A stretch of 64,000 bases of DNA from Sulfitobacter sp. F26204 (GTDB lineage Bacteria > Pseudomonadota > Alphaproteobacteria > Rhodobacterales > Rhodobacteraceae). The stretch covers positions 620,001 through 684,000 of the forward strand of contig NZ_JAPMLQ010000001.1 of the NCBI RefSeq assembly GCF_026410305.1, given 5' to 3'. Shown here in pieces: positions 50,327 through 59,817 of this stretch. Position numbers and translations under genes: made by a program. Position 1 is the stretch's first letter; each line of letters starts with the position of its first letter. Below the pieces are notes generated by a model that searched no databases, was not told the DNA's origin, and saw nothing but the letters and a program-made list of their open reading frames with translations.

Positions 50327-52078
50327 CTACTCTTCTTCGAAGGGGTCCCATTCGTCTTCTACCTCGGGCAGCGCGTCTTTGTCCGCTTCTGCGGCGATTT
50401 GTTCGGGGGTGCGAATGTTGCCAATGCTGGCCTTGGGGAAGGCTGAGATCACAGCCTGCCAGAGCGGGTGGGTCTTGACTTCTGCCATCAGGGCGTTTTG
50501 CCTGGCGTCCCTGACTTCGGCGATGGTGTCACCGCCGCCTTCGTTCACAAGTGTCACCGCCCAGCGATTGCCGGTCCAGCCTTGCAAGCGATGGCCCAAA
50601 CGTTGCGCCAGATCGCGGGGGGCGTTTTCGGTGGGCACAAATTCGATGCGGCCGGGTTGGTAGGCGGCAAGACGCAGGCAGGTTTCCACCTCGACCAGCA
50701 GTTTCACATCGCGGTTGGCGCGGATCAGTTCGACCACATGGTTGAAGGTTGGAAAACGGCCAAGAGCAGCGTCGAGATCCTGGGCGAGGGCGGTGGTTTG
50801 CCCTGCAGCAGTGGGGTTGGCGGCCATGTGAGCCTGGGCCTGGTGAACCGCCTGGGCGCCGGAGGGGCTGCCTGCGGTATTGCCCCCGCCCGCGTGTGGG
50901 GAAGCGGCGGGTGGCGGTGTCGTGTTCTGCAGCTTGCGCACCAGTTCTTCGGGGCTGGGCAGGTCGGCTACATGGGTCAGGCGGATGATTGCCATCTCGG
51001 CGGCCATCATGGCGTTGGGGGCATTTGCCACTTCGTCCAAGGCCTTGAGCAGCATTTGCCAAAGGCGGGTCAGGACACGCATCGGCAGGTCATTGGCCAT
51101 CTGAGTGCCACGATTGCGTTCCTCGGGGGAGATGGTGGGATCTTCGGCGGCTTCCGGGGTGATCTTGACCACTGAAACCCAATGGGTGATCTCGGCCAGA
51201 TCACGCAGCACCGCCATCGGGTCGGCCCCGTCGGCGTATTGGCCGGAAAGTTCGGTCAGCGCTGCGGCAGCATCGCCGCGCAGGATCATGTCGAAGAGGT
51301 CGAGCACGCGGCCGCGGTCGGCGAGACCGAGCATCGCGCGAACCTGTTCGGCAGTGGTTTCGCCAGCGCCGTGGCTGATGGCCTGATCCAGCAGGGAGGT
51401 GGCATCACGCACTGAGCCTTCGGCGGCGCGGGTGATCAAGGCCAGGGCATCGTCAGCGATTTCCGCGCCTTCGGCAGTTGCGATCTTGCGCATCAGCGCG
51501 ATCATTACCTCGGGTTCGATCCGGCGCAGGTCGAATCGCTGGCAACGCGACAGAACGGTCACAGGAACCTGACGGATTTCTGTCGTTGCGAAGATGAATT
51601 TGACGTGTTCCGGCGGTTCTTCGAGGGTTTTCAGCAGGGCGTTGAATGCACCCTTGGACAGCATGTGAACTTCGTCGATGATATAGACCTTGTAGCGGGC
51701 TGAGGCAGCTCGGTAGTGTACGCTGTCGATGATTTCGCGAATGTTGGCAACGCCGGTATTCGAAGCCGCGTCCATTTCGATGACGTCGACGTGGCGTCCC
51801 TCCATGATGGCGACACAGTGTTCGCAGGTGCCACAGGGATCCGTGGTTGGTGTGCCGTGCCCATCCGGACCGATGCAGTTCATGCCCTTGGCGATGATTC
51901 GCGCGGTAGTGGTCTTACCGGTGCCCCTGATCCCCGTCATCACAAAGGCTTGGGCGATGCGGTCTGCTGCAAAGGCATTGCGCAGGGTGCGCACCATGGC
52001 GTCCTGTCCGACCAAATCGACAAAGGTCTCCGGGCGGTACTTGCGGGCCAATACGCGGTAGGCGGTGCTATTGGACAT
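50327..52078 (-). CDS. dnaX: DNA polymerase III subunits gamma and tau
   Basis: 583 residues. YRVLARKYRPETFVDLVGQD, Walker A GIRGTGKTTTARI, zinc-binding CGTCEHC, Walker B VYIIDEVHMLSKGAFNALLKTLEEPP (in pieces) and sensor 1 FIFATTEIRQVP are clear. The clamp-loader AAA+ domain is followed by domain III and a tau-like C-terminal part after a Pro/Ala-rich linker. First of dnaX-ybaB-recR. Confidence 0.95.
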   Translation of the reverse strand: MSNSTAYRVLARKYRPETFVDLVGQDAMVRTLRNAFAADRIAQAFVMTGIRGTGKTTTARIIAKGMNCIGPDGHGTPTTDPCGTCEHCVAIMEGRHVDVIEMDAASNTGVANIREIIDSVHYRAASARYKVYIIDEVHMLSKGAFNALLKTLEEPPEHVKFIFATTEIRQVPVTVLSRCQRFDLRRIEPEVMIALMRKIATAEGAEIADDALALITRAAEGSVRDATSLLDQAISHGAGETTAEQVRAMLGLADRGRVLDLFDMILRGDAAAALTELSGQYADGADPMAVLRDLAEITHWVSVVKITPEAAEDPTISPEERNRGTQMANDLPMRVLTRLWQMLLKALDEVANAPNAMMAAEMAIIRLTHVADLPSPEELVRKLQNTTPPPAASPHAGGGNTAGSPSGAQAVHQAQAHMAANPTAAGQTTALAQDLDAALGRFPTFNHVVELIRANRDVKLLVEVETCLRLAAYQPGRIEFVPTENAPRDLAQRLGHRLQGWTGNRWAVTLVNEGGGDTIAEVRDARQNALMAEVKTHPLWQAVISAFPKASIGNIRTPEQIAAEADKDALPEVEDEWDPFEEE

Positions 52079-52234
52079 GAAAACTCCTGATGCGGGGATT
52101 CGCGGTGCTGGCCCAAGGTAAGCGGCAAGTCGGAGGGCGTAAACCGCTGACGGGCTGCGGTAACGGACGAATGCCCTATTGTGTGGACCGTCCTGAGCGT
52201 TGACAATAGCGGGGTTAACAGACGGGAGCGCGCT

Positions 52235-53083
52235 ATGCGGCTTAGAGGGATCAGAAGAAGCAAAAATGTTGAGGTACGCAGGGGAAATCCGCGGCGGCGC
52301 GCCGGTGGCAAGGCGGGAGGCCTTGGTGTTGTGGGGGTATTGGCCGTTCTGGCGATCGGGTATTTTACGGGCATGGATGTTACCCCCTTGTTGCAGGGAG
52401 GCCAACCGCCACAGGCGCAGCAGGGCGGGTCAGTGTCCGAAACGGACAAGCGAGCGACGCAATTCTCGGCGCAGGTGCTGGCGACGACCGAAGATGTCTG
52501 GGGCAAGGTTTTTCCGCAGCAGTTGGACCGTACCTATGTGCCGCCCAAACTCGTGATCTTTTCTGGTATTACGCAAAGCCCCTGTGGCGGAGCCTCAGGG
52601 GCGACAGGTCCGTTCTACTGTCCGGCGGACAGCAAGGCCTATCTTGATACGCAGTTCTTTTCGATGTTGAGCCAGCGGATGGGGGCGGGGGGTGATTTTG
52701 CCGCCGCCTATGTGATTGCCCATGAGGTTGCACATCACGTGCAGAACCAGTTGGGTATTCTGCCCAAGGTCAATGCGGCGCGGCAACGGTCTGGCGAGAG
52801 GGAAGCGAATCTGTTGACCGTGAAACTGGAATTGATGGCGGATTGTCTTTCCGGCATCTGGGCGGCGAATGTGCAGGGGTTGATGGAAAAGGGTGACTTG
52901 CAAGAGGCGCTGAACGCGGCCCGAAAAATCGGTGATGACCATTTGCAGCGTCAGGCGGGGCGGGTACCGCAACCGCATACATTTACCCATGGTACGTCGG
53001 AACAGCGGGCGCGGTGGTTTGCGCGGGGGTTTGAAACCGGCGCTGTGGGGCAGTGTGATACCTTTGCCGCGCGTCAACTGTGA
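52235..53083 (+). CDS. Neutral zinc metallopeptidase, YpfJ family
   Basis: 282 residues. Basic N-terminus, one membrane helix (LGVVGVLAVLAIGYF), then the conserved blocks KLVIFSGITQSPCGGA, GPFYCPADSKAYLD, the zinc motif AHEVAHHVQNQLG and ELMADCLSGIWA with the third ligand. The C-terminal part ends GAVGQCDTF. Membrane-anchored, probably facing the periplasm. Confidence 0.9.
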   Translation: MRLRGIRRSKNVEVRRGNPRRRAGGKAGGLGVVGVLAVLAIGYFTGMDVTPLLQGGQPPQAQQGGSVSETDKRATQFSAQVLATTEDVWGKVFPQQLDRTYVPPKLVIFSGITQSPCGGASGATGPFYCPADSKAYLDTQFFSMLSQRMGAGGDFAAAYVIAHEVAHHVQNQLGILPKVNAARQRSGEREANLLTVKLELMADCLSGIWAANVQGLMEKGDLQEALNAARKIGDDHLQRQAGRVPQPHTFTHGTSEQRARWFARGFETGAVGQCDTFAARQL

Positions 53084-53432
53084 CGGAGTACGCCCGCCTA
53101 TGATGACGCTACAGTGGCGGTTCGGGGGGTGTGCCCGCTGCAACAAGCGTGATTCTGGCGGATTGCGGAAAGCTATAAGTTTGGTTTTGCCTGCGGGTGC
53201 GACGGCGGCACGGGCTGAGAGAATAGGAAGGTTTGTGCAGCGCCGGTGTTCGGGCGGCAGGACGCCCTGGCGCTAAAGGTGCGCCATGCCTTATCGGCAG
53301 TATTCTTTGAATGTGCCTGTCAGCTTTGATGCTTGAACATTAGAAAAATTCATTAGAAATTTCTGAATGCTCTCGTGGTTCCCAAATGAACGACTGTCGC
53401 CACAACGCTTTTTGCTGTGCGAAAAGGATTGG
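53084..53432. other. Spacer between ypfJ-like gene and the SRP RNA, no gene seen
   Basis: About 350 bp. It starts GC-rich and becomes AT-rich after 53290. A hairpin GGCGC-TAAAGGT-GCGCC lies at 53269-53285. Open frames across it on either strand lack ribosome-binding sites and family resemblance. Confidence 0.4.
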
Positions 53433-53529
53433 GTGAGAGATTGATAACGACCCAAGCGGGACTCGTTGTGGCTGCTGCCTTCCGGCTCTGACCAAGTTGG
53501 CGAGGCGCCTGCCCGCACCAACCTCTCGA
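53433..53529 (-). ncRNA. ffs: Small signal recognition particle RNA (4.5S RNA)
   Basis: On the minus strand the apical core GGTCAGAGCCGGAAGGCAG, then CAGCC (53470-53493) matches the conserved SRP Ffh-binding loop (GGTCAGGTCCGGAAGGAAGCAGCC in Escherichia coli, given in part). The ends pair: GAGAGGTTG at 53519-53527 with CAATCTCTC at 53435-53443, and GCGGG with CCCGC inside. Length about 95 nt, as in other small bacterial SRP RNAs. It guides membrane proteins to FtsY with Ffh. Confidence 0.93.
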
Positions 53530-53751
53530 TCAGAAATATATGACGCCCGCACCTCAAGTACAAGGGGGGATGGGCAGGGTTCGGCCGGGGTGCGGATTTT
53601 TGAAACCTGGAATTGGCACGACAGGCGGCAGGCGCGATCGGGCGTTCCAGCCAGCGTTGGAATTTTCTAAAGGAAGGTTGAAACGCCCGATTGTGCCCAG
53701 CGACCAGATGCCACACAAAGGGCAAAACTGGACGGGTCAAGGGACAACTAC

Positions 53752-54720
53752 ATGCGTCATGCGGAACAGGTAACTTTTGGCGGGTCCAGGCTCGACCGTG
53801 CGGGGGAGATTCGCGACAATCCAGCGGTGGTGAAATTTGCACGACAGGCTGCGGATAGCCGGGCCATTCTCTTCTGGCGTGGCAAACCCCTGATCGATCC
53901 ACGACGCCCTGCATCACTGGTACGACTGCCGATGGACCATCCGGTCCTTGCCGAGGCTGTGGAAGAACCGATTTTGTTGGGGCGCGAAGATGGGGCTGCG
54001 CGGTTTGCTTTTGATATTTCAGACTGGACACCGGAAGCCTTGGACGACGCTGCGCTTGGCGCGTTTCTTGATCCCAGCGAACAGCGCCATCCGGCCTTGG
54101 GTGATGATATGGTATTTGCGGAATTGCGTCGGGTCATGACATGGCTGACCCCGCGTGACGCAGAACTGGCCGCAACTGGCAAAGCGATCATCAGCTGGCA
54201 TGAAAGTCACGGGTTTTGTGCCCGATGCGGCGTAAAATCGCATATCAGTCAAGCCGGATGGCAACGTCGGTGCCCTGCTTGTGACGCTTGCCATTTTCCG
54301 CGCACGGATCCTGTGGTGATCATGCTGATTACCCGTGGAAATTCGGTCTTGATGGGCCGTTCACCGGGCTGGCCACGAGGGATGTTTTCCTTGCTGGCCG
54401 GATTTGTCGAGCCGGGAGAAACGCTTGAGGCGGCGGTGCGCCGTGAGGTTTTCGAGGAAGCCGGCGTGCAGGTCGGCGCGGTGAACTACCTTTCCAGTCA
54501 GCCCTGGCCGTTTCCGGCCTCTTTGATGATTGGCTGTCAGGGGGTTGCCACCAGTGAGGACATCACCGTTGACCCCGTCGAGATCGAGGCGGCCATGTGG
54601 GTGAGCCGTGAAGAGATGATGGAAGTCTTTGCCGGCAACCATCCTGTCATTCTGCCTGCACGCAAAGGGGCGATTGCACACTTTTTACTAGAAAATTGGC
54701 TTGCGGATAGGCTGGATTGA
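53752..54720 (+). CDS. nudC: NAD(+) diphosphatase (NADH pyrophosphatase)
   Basis: 322 residues. Zinc ribbon CARCG with CPACDACHFPRTDP, then the Nudix box GFVEPGETLEAAVRREVFEEAGV (in pieces), and SQPWPFPASLMIG, the NudC signature SQPWPFPxS. It hydrolyses NADH and removes NAD caps from RNA. Confidence 0.94.
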   Translation: MRHAEQVTFGGSRLDRAGEIRDNPAVVKFARQAADSRAILFWRGKPLIDPRRPASLVRLPMDHPVLAEAVEEPILLGREDGAARFAFDISDWTPEALDDAALGAFLDPSEQRHPALGDDMVFAELRRVMTWLTPRDAELAATGKAIISWHESHGFCARCGVKSHISQAGWQRRCPACDACHFPRTDPVVIMLITRGNSVLMGRSPGWPRGMFSLLAGFVEPGETLEAAVRREVFEEAGVQVGAVNYLSSQPWPFPASLMIGCQGVATSEDITVDPVEIEAAMWVSREEMMEVFAGNHPVILPARKGAIAHFLLENWLADRLD

Positions 54721-54795
54721 CGCAAGAATTAGAGAACAATAGATTCAAGGCCTCGTGCTGAGGCAGCAATTGAACAGTATCGGCAGGGCAGGCAG

Positions 54796-55263
54796 ATGAA
54801 ATTTTCTACTAACGAAGATATTGAAGCACCGATTGACGCAGTATTCGATCTGCTCTGTGACTTTGAGGCTTTTGAACGCTCTGCGATGCGGCGGGGTGCC
54901 GAGGTCCAGCGGACCGACCAGTTATCGGTACCAGGGGTCGGCATGACGTGGCAGGCCGCGTTTCACTTGCGGGGCCGGCAACGGCAAATGGAAGTCGAGA
55001 TGGTTTCCTTTGAACGTCCGCAGGAAATCGTTCTTGAAAGCACTTCCCCCGGCACCTTGGCGACCACCAGTTTCGAATTGATCGCCTTGTCGCGCAGCAG
55101 CACACGGGTCAAGGTCGAGATAGAGATCAAGCCGCTTAACTTGTCTGCGCGTCTGTTGGTGCAATCCTTGAAGCTGGCGAAAAAGTCTCTGACCAAGAAA
55201 TTCAAGTTGCGGGTGGCCGAATACGCAAAAAACCTTGAAGATCGGTACAAACGACAAGCCTGA
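54796..55263 (+). CDS. SRPBCC family protein
   Basis: 155 residues. START/polyketide-cyclase-like fold: N-terminal MKFSTNEDIEAPIDAVFDLLCDFEAFERSAMRRG (in pieces), beta strands, and a long C-terminal helix rich in lysine. AGGGCAGGCAG precedes the start. Downstream of nudC by 75 bp. Ligand unknown. Confidence 0.78.
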   Translation: MKFSTNEDIEAPIDAVFDLLCDFEAFERSAMRRGAEVQRTDQLSVPGVGMTWQAAFHLRGRQRQMEVEMVSFERPQEIVLESTSPGTLATTSFELIALSRSSTRVKVEIEIKPLNLSARLLVQSLKLAKKSLTKKFKLRVAEYAKNLEDRYKRQA

Positions 55264-55462
55264 CCCCGGCGGTGCGGGCTGGGCGCGAAAAAACATCTCG
55301 AGGCTGGCGCAGATCAATTGCGATGTGATCTGTCTATTCTGGTGTGCGTGTCGTAAATATCGTCCAATTGGTTGTTGTTGCGCCTGTTTCGCCGGTTGAT
55401 TCTGATAGGTTTGACAAGGTCAGACCGATAAAGTTGCAGCCCAGATCGAAAGGGCAATGCCG

Positions 55463-56194
55463 ATGATCTACATTTTTTCCGACATCAACCTGATGTTGCT
55501 GGCAGCAACGGGGAATATGGCCATTGCACTGGTTATGGGCGCGATCATCGGGTCGGAGCGGCAGTTTCGCGGCCGCATGGCAGGCTTGCGCACCAATGCG
55601 CTGGTGTCGTTGGGTGCGGCTGGTTTCGTCACATTTGCTGCCCTTTTCCCCGAAGACATCAACCCGACGCGGGTCGCGGCACAGGTTGTGTCTGGCATCG
55701 GTTTTCTGGGGGCGGGGATTATTTTTCGGGACGGCTTCAATATTCAGGGGATCAATACGGCCGCCACCCTTTGGTGCTCCGCTGCGGTTGGTTTGATCAG
55801 TGGAACGGGGCATGTTTTTTATGCGATTGCGCTGACTTCGCTGATTGTCTTTTCGAATTTGGGTTTGCGACCGATTGTGCGACGGCTCAAGAATGCAGCG
55901 GCAGAAAATACTGATACGGATCAGGTGTTTGAGCTGACGCTGGTTTGCCTGTTGGAGGATGAAAAAGCCATTCGCGGGATTCTGGTCGCGCAATTGGTCA
56001 AACGGGGTTTGACCCTGCGCCAGATCGAAAGCCATGTAAGCCGCGAGACCGTTGAAATCATCGGGCAGGTGGACGGGGCAGAGGCGGACCAGGCCAAGAT
56101 CGAAAAGACGATCGCGCAGATAGGTACCGAACCCCACGTACGCAAGGCGCGATGGTCCGTGATTGATGAGGATGCGGTGCGCTTTCGCGATTAA
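55463..56194 (+). CDS. MgtC/SapB family membrane protein
   Basis: 243 residues. GAIIGSERQFRGRMAGLRTNALVSLGAAGF and VVSGIGFLGAGIIFRDG, INTAATLWCSAAVGLISG (in pieces) are the MgtC N-domain with four to five membrane helices; the C-terminal soluble domain is ACT-like. Start at 55463 chosen because AAGGG then sits eight bases upstream; ATG at 55457 is in frame. Confidence 0.88.
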   Translation: MIYIFSDINLMLLAATGNMAIALVMGAIIGSERQFRGRMAGLRTNALVSLGAAGFVTFAALFPEDINPTRVAAQVVSGIGFLGAGIIFRDGFNIQGINTAATLWCSAAVGLISGTGHVFYAIALTSLIVFSNLGLRPIVRRLKNAAAENTDTDQVFELTLVCLLEDEKAIRGILVAQLVKRGLTLRQIESHVSRETVEIIGQVDGAEADQAKIEKTIAQIGTEPHVRKARWSVIDEDAVRFRD

Positions 56195-56253
56195 AACCCT
56201 GGCGCGGGATGAACGTGTCGTCCGGGTGGCGGCTGCCCCGGGGCAGGCCGGGT

Positions 56254-57102
56254 TTATGTTTTGCTGCGCCGAGGGTGGGCAGGATAAACGCCAAGAATAT
56301 CCAACATGTTGGTGAAATAGCCCAGTTCCTCCAGCGCACGTTTGACGCCCGGATCATCGGGGTGGCCTTCAATATCCGCGTAGAACTGCGTTGCGGTAAA
56401 GGATCCGCCGACCATATAGCTTTCCAGTTTGGTCATGTTCACGCCGTTGGTCGCAAAGCCCCCCATTGCTTTGTAAAGAGCGGCGGGAATGTTGCGGACT
56501 TCGAAGACGAAGGTGGTCAGCATTTGTTCGCCACGACGCGTCAGGTCAATGTCGGGTGCCATCAAAAGGAATCGGGTTGTGTTGTGGTCCTGGTCCTCGA
56601 TGCCGCGTGCCAGAACGTTTAGGCCATGAATGTCAGCGGCGACTTCGCTTGCCAGTACCCCTTCGGTAGAACCTGCGGTTTGGGCGAGATCCTCTGCCGC
56701 CCCGGCGCTGTCGGCGGCGGCCTCATAGGTGATGCCCTGCGCATCAAGATAGCTGCGCGCCTGGGGCAGCAGAACCATATGGGCGCGGACATGTTTGACA
56801 TCGTTCAAGGCAACGCCGGGTCGTGCCATCAAGGCAATGCGCACGCGCACAAAGGCCTCGCCGATGATATGCAGCCCGCTTTCCGGCAGGAGGCGGTGAA
56901 TATCCGCCACACGGCCATAGGTGGTGTTTTCCACCGGCAACATTGCTAAATCCGCACGGCCTTCGCGCACGGCGCGGATAACACCTTCGAAGGTTGTGCA
57001 GGGCACGGGAATCAACTCTGGGCCTGCCTGCAGGCAGGCCTCGTGGCTGTAGGCCCCCAAGGCACCTTGAAATGCGATACGCGGTGTTTTGGATTTGGAC
57101 AT
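56254..57102 (-). CDS. pheA: Prephenate dehydratase
   Basis: 282 residues. IAFQGALGAYSHEA, VENTTYGRVADIHRLL (the TRF-like catalytic segment reads TTRF in DHNTTRFLLM), then a C-terminal ACT domain with YKAMGGFATNGVNMTKLESY, the Phe-binding ESRP-type region. Monofunctional (no chorismate mutase). Converts prephenate to phenylpyruvate. AAGGA precedes the start. Confidence 0.94.
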   Translation of the reverse strand: MSKSKTPRIAFQGALGAYSHEACLQAGPELIPVPCTTFEGVIRAVREGRADLAMLPVENTTYGRVADIHRLLPESGLHIIGEAFVRVRIALMARPGVALNDVKHVRAHMVLLPQARSYLDAQGITYEAAADSAGAAEDLAQTAGSTEGVLASEVAADIHGLNVLARGIEDQDHNTTRFLLMAPDIDLTRRGEQMLTTFVFEVRNIPAALYKAMGGFATNGVNMTKLESYMVGGSFTATQFYADIEGHPDDPGVKRALEELGYFTNMLDILGVYPAHPRRSKT

Positions 57103-57230
57103 CGGGGCAATCCTTGGTACTTTGATGCTCGTCGGGGCGATTGGTCGCGGTAAGTACACCTTGCCTGCGATAAGGGAAAGCAATAGATACGCGGCTGAAA
57201 CGTCTCAACTGACAGATACGGGCCAGATTT

Positions 57231-57728
57231 ATGTTCGACACAATGACAATCACGAAACTTGCCAGCGGCTTCTTGGGTGCCTGGCTGATCCTATTGCTTG
57301 GCAAGTGGGGCGCAGAAGGGATTTATCACGCGGATGCGCATGGCGAACAGTCATATGTGATCGAAGTGGCAGGTGCCGCAGAAGCCGCGCCGGCAGAAGA
57401 AATCGACATCGAGGCCTTGATGGCCGACGCCGACGCTGACAAGGGGTCAAGCGTCTTTCGTAAATGCAGCGCCTGTCACAAGGTGGATGGTACCGATGGT
57501 GTCGGTCCGCATCTGAATGGCGTGGTCGGGCGTGATGTCGCATCGGTTGGCGGTTTCGGATATTCCGGTGCCTTGAACAGTCTTGAGGGAAACTGGACCG
57601 CGGAGGCGTTGTTCGGGTTTCTGGGCAGCCCCAAAGGCTATGCGCCAGGGACAACGATGGGTTTTGCAGGTCTGAAAAAGCCAGCGGACCGGGCAAATGT
57701 CATTGCCTATCTTCAAAGCATCAACTGA
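57231..57728 (+). CDS. Membrane-anchored class I cytochrome c
   Basis: 165 residues. An uncleaved N-terminal helix (LASGFLGAWLILLLG), an Ala/Glu/Pro-rich linker, heme-binding CSACH at 79-83 and axial Met in TTMGF. Matches cytochrome c552/CycM of alphaproteobacteria, which passes electrons to terminal oxidases. Divergent from pheA. Followed by a terminator. Confidence 0.9.
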   Translation: MFDTMTITKLASGFLGAWLILLLGKWGAEGIYHADAHGEQSYVIEVAGAAEAAPAEEIDIEALMADADADKGSSVFRKCSACHKVDGTDGVGPHLNGVVGRDVASVGGFGYSGALNSLEGNWTAEALFGFLGSPKGYAPGTTMGFAGLKKPADRANVIAYLQSIN

Positions 57729-57750
57729 TCGAAACGTCTTTGACAAGAAC

Positions 57751-57776
57751 AAGCCGTCCTTTTTGGGCGGCTTTTT
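57751..57776 (+). terminator. Intrinsic terminator of the cytochrome c gene
   Basis: AAGCCGTCC-TTTTT-GGGCGGCTT hairpin, one G-U pair, followed by TTT. Confidence 0.85.
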
Positions 57777-57882
57777 CATGTGTGTTTCACAAGATAACAT
57801 ATTCGCAACTTGTCTCTTGGTATGCGGCACAGTTAGCTTGCATGAAACCTGATTGTGTTTTGCGAACCAAAGGATGTGCCTG

Positions 57883-59808
57883 ATGACCAAAGCCCTGACC
57901 TGTGTTTCCCGTCCAACCCATTTTTTAAATGGCTGCGTCCGTCGCATCGCGGGGATGGTCATTGGTGCGACGTTGGTTCTGGTTGGCCCGGTATTTGCCG
58001 AAAATACCATCAAAAGCCACGGATATTCGTTTTTCGGTGATTTGAAATACGGTCCCGATTACAAACATTTCGACTATGTGAACCCCGATGCCCCCAAGGG
58101 TGGCGAGATTTCGATAGCAACTTTGGGCACATTTGATTCGATGAACCCCTACACCCGCAAGGGGCGCGGTGGAGCCCTGTCGACGGTCATGTACGAAAGC
58201 CTGCTGGGAGAAGGGGTGAACGATCAGGCCCCTGCTGATGTTTATGCCGAATATTATTGTCTGCTCTGCGAAAGCCTTGAGTATGACGAAGGCAAGAACT
58301 GGGTGATCTTCTACATGCGCCCTGAGGCACGGTTTTCGGATGGCACACCGGTTACAGCCCATGATGTTGCCTTTAGCCAGCAATTGATTCTGGATCAAGG
58401 TTTGCAATCATACGCCGATGCGGTCAGCAAACGTATCGCAAACATCGAGGTGATCGACGATCACACTATCAAATACACCTTCAACCCCGAAGTGTCGCGA
58501 CGCAGTCTGATCGAAGTGGTTGGCGGCATGTCCGTCTGGTCCAAGAAATGGTACGAAGAAACCGGCGCACGGCTGGACGAAAGCCGTCTGGAAATTTCAC
58601 CTGGGTCAGGTGCCTACATGATTGATGAAATCGACGTGAACCGGCGCATCATTTATAAGCGCAATCCGGAGTATTGGGGCAAGGATTTGCCATTCAACGT
58701 AGGCCGCAACAATTTCGATGAAATCCGGATCGAATATTTCGGCGATGAAAACTCTGCCTTTGAGGCGTTCAAGGCGGGTGAATATACCTTTCGCAACGAG
58801 GGCAATTCCAGGCAGTGGGCGACGGCCTACGCATTTCCTAAAGTGCAGAACGGGTACATCATCAAGGAAGCGATACCTGATGGCGCACCACCGACCCCGT
58901 CTGGCATTGTCTTTAACCTTGGACGGGAGGTTCTCAAGGACCGTCGCGTACGCGAGGCTGTGGCGCTGGGTTTTAACTTTGAGTGGACCAACGAATCGCT
59001 GCAATTTGGATTGTTCAAACAACGGGCCTCTTTCAATCAGGACACGCCGTTGATGGCAACGGGCAAACCCCAAGGTGCAGAACGCGCATTCTTGGAATCG
59101 CTTGGCGATCTGGTTCCGCCAGAAATGTTGACTGAAGAGGCGCGCATGCCGCATACATCGGACGCAAAGCGTCTGCTGGACCGTCGCAATGCCCGTGCGG
59201 CGATGAAATTGCTGGATGATGCGGGTTGGGCCGTGGGAACTGACGGCAAGCGCCGCAATGCGGCGGATGAACCGCTGCGCCTGACTTTCCTGTTAAACTC
59301 CGCCGGGTCAGCGACACTGAATGCGGTGGTTGAGAACTTCTTGTCGAACCTCACCAGCATGGGAATCGAAGCCGTTCTTGAACGGGTCGATGCCTCCCAA
59401 TATACGCTGCGCGAAAGGGATCGTGATTACGATTTGGTTTTCGACTCCTATATCCCATTCCTCAGCACTGGGGGGGGATTGCAGCAGGTTTATGGATCAG
59501 AAGCGGCGTCCTATTCGTTATTCAACCCTGCCGGGCTGGCCAGTCCTTTGGTTGATGAAATCATAGAAGCCTCGCAGCGCGTCACCACCAAAGAGGAAAC
59601 CGATACCACGCTGATCGCGCTTGACCGTGCTCTGCGGTATGAATTCTTCATGATTCCTGTTTGGTACAATGACGTGCATTGGACCGCATATTATGACCAA
59701 TACGAACATCCCGAACCGATCCCGCCCTATGCCTTAGGGTATATGGATTTCTGGTGGTACAATGCCGACAAGGGGGCTGCGCTGCGGGCCGCCGGTGCGT
59801 TGAGATAA
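57883..59808 (+). CDS. yejA: ABC transporter substrate-binding protein, family 5 (YejA-like)
   Basis: 641 residues with a signal peptide (hydrophobic RIAGMVIGATLVLVGPVFA, cleavage near FAEN). HGYSFFGDLKYGPDYKHFDYVNP, APKGGEISIATLGTFDSMNPY and the typical SBP_bac_5 blocks are the YejA pattern. First gene of yejABEF, which imports peptides (including microcin C-type peptides in enterics). AAAGGA at eight bases decides the start. Confidence 0.92.
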   Translation: MTKALTCVSRPTHFLNGCVRRIAGMVIGATLVLVGPVFAENTIKSHGYSFFGDLKYGPDYKHFDYVNPDAPKGGEISIATLGTFDSMNPYTRKGRGGALSTVMYESLLGEGVNDQAPADVYAEYYCLLCESLEYDEGKNWVIFYMRPEARFSDGTPVTAHDVAFSQQLILDQGLQSYADAVSKRIANIEVIDDHTIKYTFNPEVSRRSLIEVVGGMSVWSKKWYEETGARLDESRLEISPGSGAYMIDEIDVNRRIIYKRNPEYWGKDLPFNVGRNNFDEIRIEYFGDENSAFEAFKAGEYTFRNEGNSRQWATAYAFPKVQNGYIIKEAIPDGAPPTPSGIVFNLGREVLKDRRVREAVALGFNFEWTNESLQFGLFKQRASFNQDTPLMATGKPQGAERAFLESLGDLVPPEMLTEEARMPHTSDAKRLLDRRNARAAMKLLDDAGWAVGTDGKRRNAADEPLRLTFLLNSAGSATLNAVVENFLSNLTSMGIEAVLERVDASQYTLRERDRDYDLVFDSYIPFLSTGGGLQQVYGSEAASYSLFNPAGLASPLVDEIIEASQRVTTKEETDTTLIALDRALRYEFFMIPVWYNDVHWTAYYDQYEHPEPIPPYALGYMDFWWYNADKGAALRAAGALR

Positions 59809-59817
59809 GTTTTTCCC

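Noticed and set aside
50468..51175. 235-codon plus-strand frame opposite dnaX
   Set aside because: Antisense shadow of dnaX in high-GC DNA, no ribosome-binding site.
50327..52078. Programmed frameshift in dnaX producing gamma
   Set aside because: I saw no A-AAA-AAG-type slippery heptamer with a following hairpin; the frame encodes one full-length product.
53291..54031. 246-codon minus-strand frame
   Set aside because: It covers the SRP RNA gene and the antisense of nudC; its sequence has no protein-like pattern.
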